Shown: in pieces, positions 8,366 to 8,377 of the stretch | Layout of the letters: every line of letters begins with the position of its first letter | Position numbering within the stretch: the stretch's first letter is position 1 | Source of the DNA: Cyclobacteriaceae bacterium | GTDB lineage: Bacteria > Bacteroidota > Bacteroidia > Cytophagales > Cyclobacteriaceae | Direction of reading: 5' to 3' | DNA: 8,377 nucleotides | Assembly: GCA_019751475.1 (NCBI GenBank) | Contig: JAIENH010000744.1 | Location: 1-8,377 of the forward strand | The notes under the pieces: model-generated | Seen by the model: only the letters and a program-made list of their open reading frames with translations | Database searches by the model: none | Told to the model about the DNA's origin: nothing | Position numbers and translations under genes: made by a program

Positions 8366-8377
8366 AATCATTCCCAT

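Overview
The window looks like ordinary chromosomal DNA from a member of the Bacteroidota, probably a Cytophagales/Cyclobacteriaceae-type bacterium. The evidence is the style of the proteins (a DUF4369-type region fused to a TlpA-like thioredoxin, a Bacteroidota-style Uma2 protein, a YbiT-like ABC-F protein), the absence of Shine-Dalgarno sequences before the starts, and an exact Bacteroidota -7 promoter element (TAnnTTTG) before the ABC-F gene. Gene density is very high: the largest non-coding gap is about 100 bases. I see no RNA genes, insertion sequences, CRISPR arrays or long repeats.

Layout. Bases 1-1197 (+) hold the 3' part of a D-aminoacylase-type amidohydrolase whose start lies off the left edge. 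It converges, with three bases between stops, on an ABC-F ATPase (1201-2820, -). Behind that, also on the minus strand, is a Uma2-family putative nuclease (2919-3581). Across a short divergent gap begins a plus-strand run: a second D-aminoacylase paralogue that is a predicted lipoprotein (3661-5346), a secreted thioredoxin-fold protein starting with TTG (5352-6404), and a secreted serine esterase/peptidase-like alpha/beta hydrolase (6417-7205). The gaps in this run are 5 and 12 bases. It converges, with two bases between stops, on a minus-strand pair: a cytosolic alpha/beta hydrolase (7208-7864) whose ATG directly follows the TGA of cytidine deaminase (7865-8335).

How the genes work together. 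The 3661-7205 run is best read as an envelope operon in which all three products carry export signals: an amidohydrolase that may release acyl groups from N-acylated D-amino acids or related compounds, a redox/thioredoxin protein and an esterase-like hydrolase. The shared substrate is unknown. The ABC-F protein acts at the ribosome, and cytidine deaminase belongs to pyrimidine salvage; neither has an evident functional link to the envelope genes.

I do not see a clear new multi-gene system. The points most worth a second look are in the protein chemistry. The ABC-F protein has one intact and one degenerate composite ATP site, with the second Walker A lysine lost and the partner signature altered. 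Both D-aminoacylase paralogues lack the cysteine that bridges metals in the characterised enzyme, and the lipoprotein paralogue also lacks the first histidine of the HxH motif.
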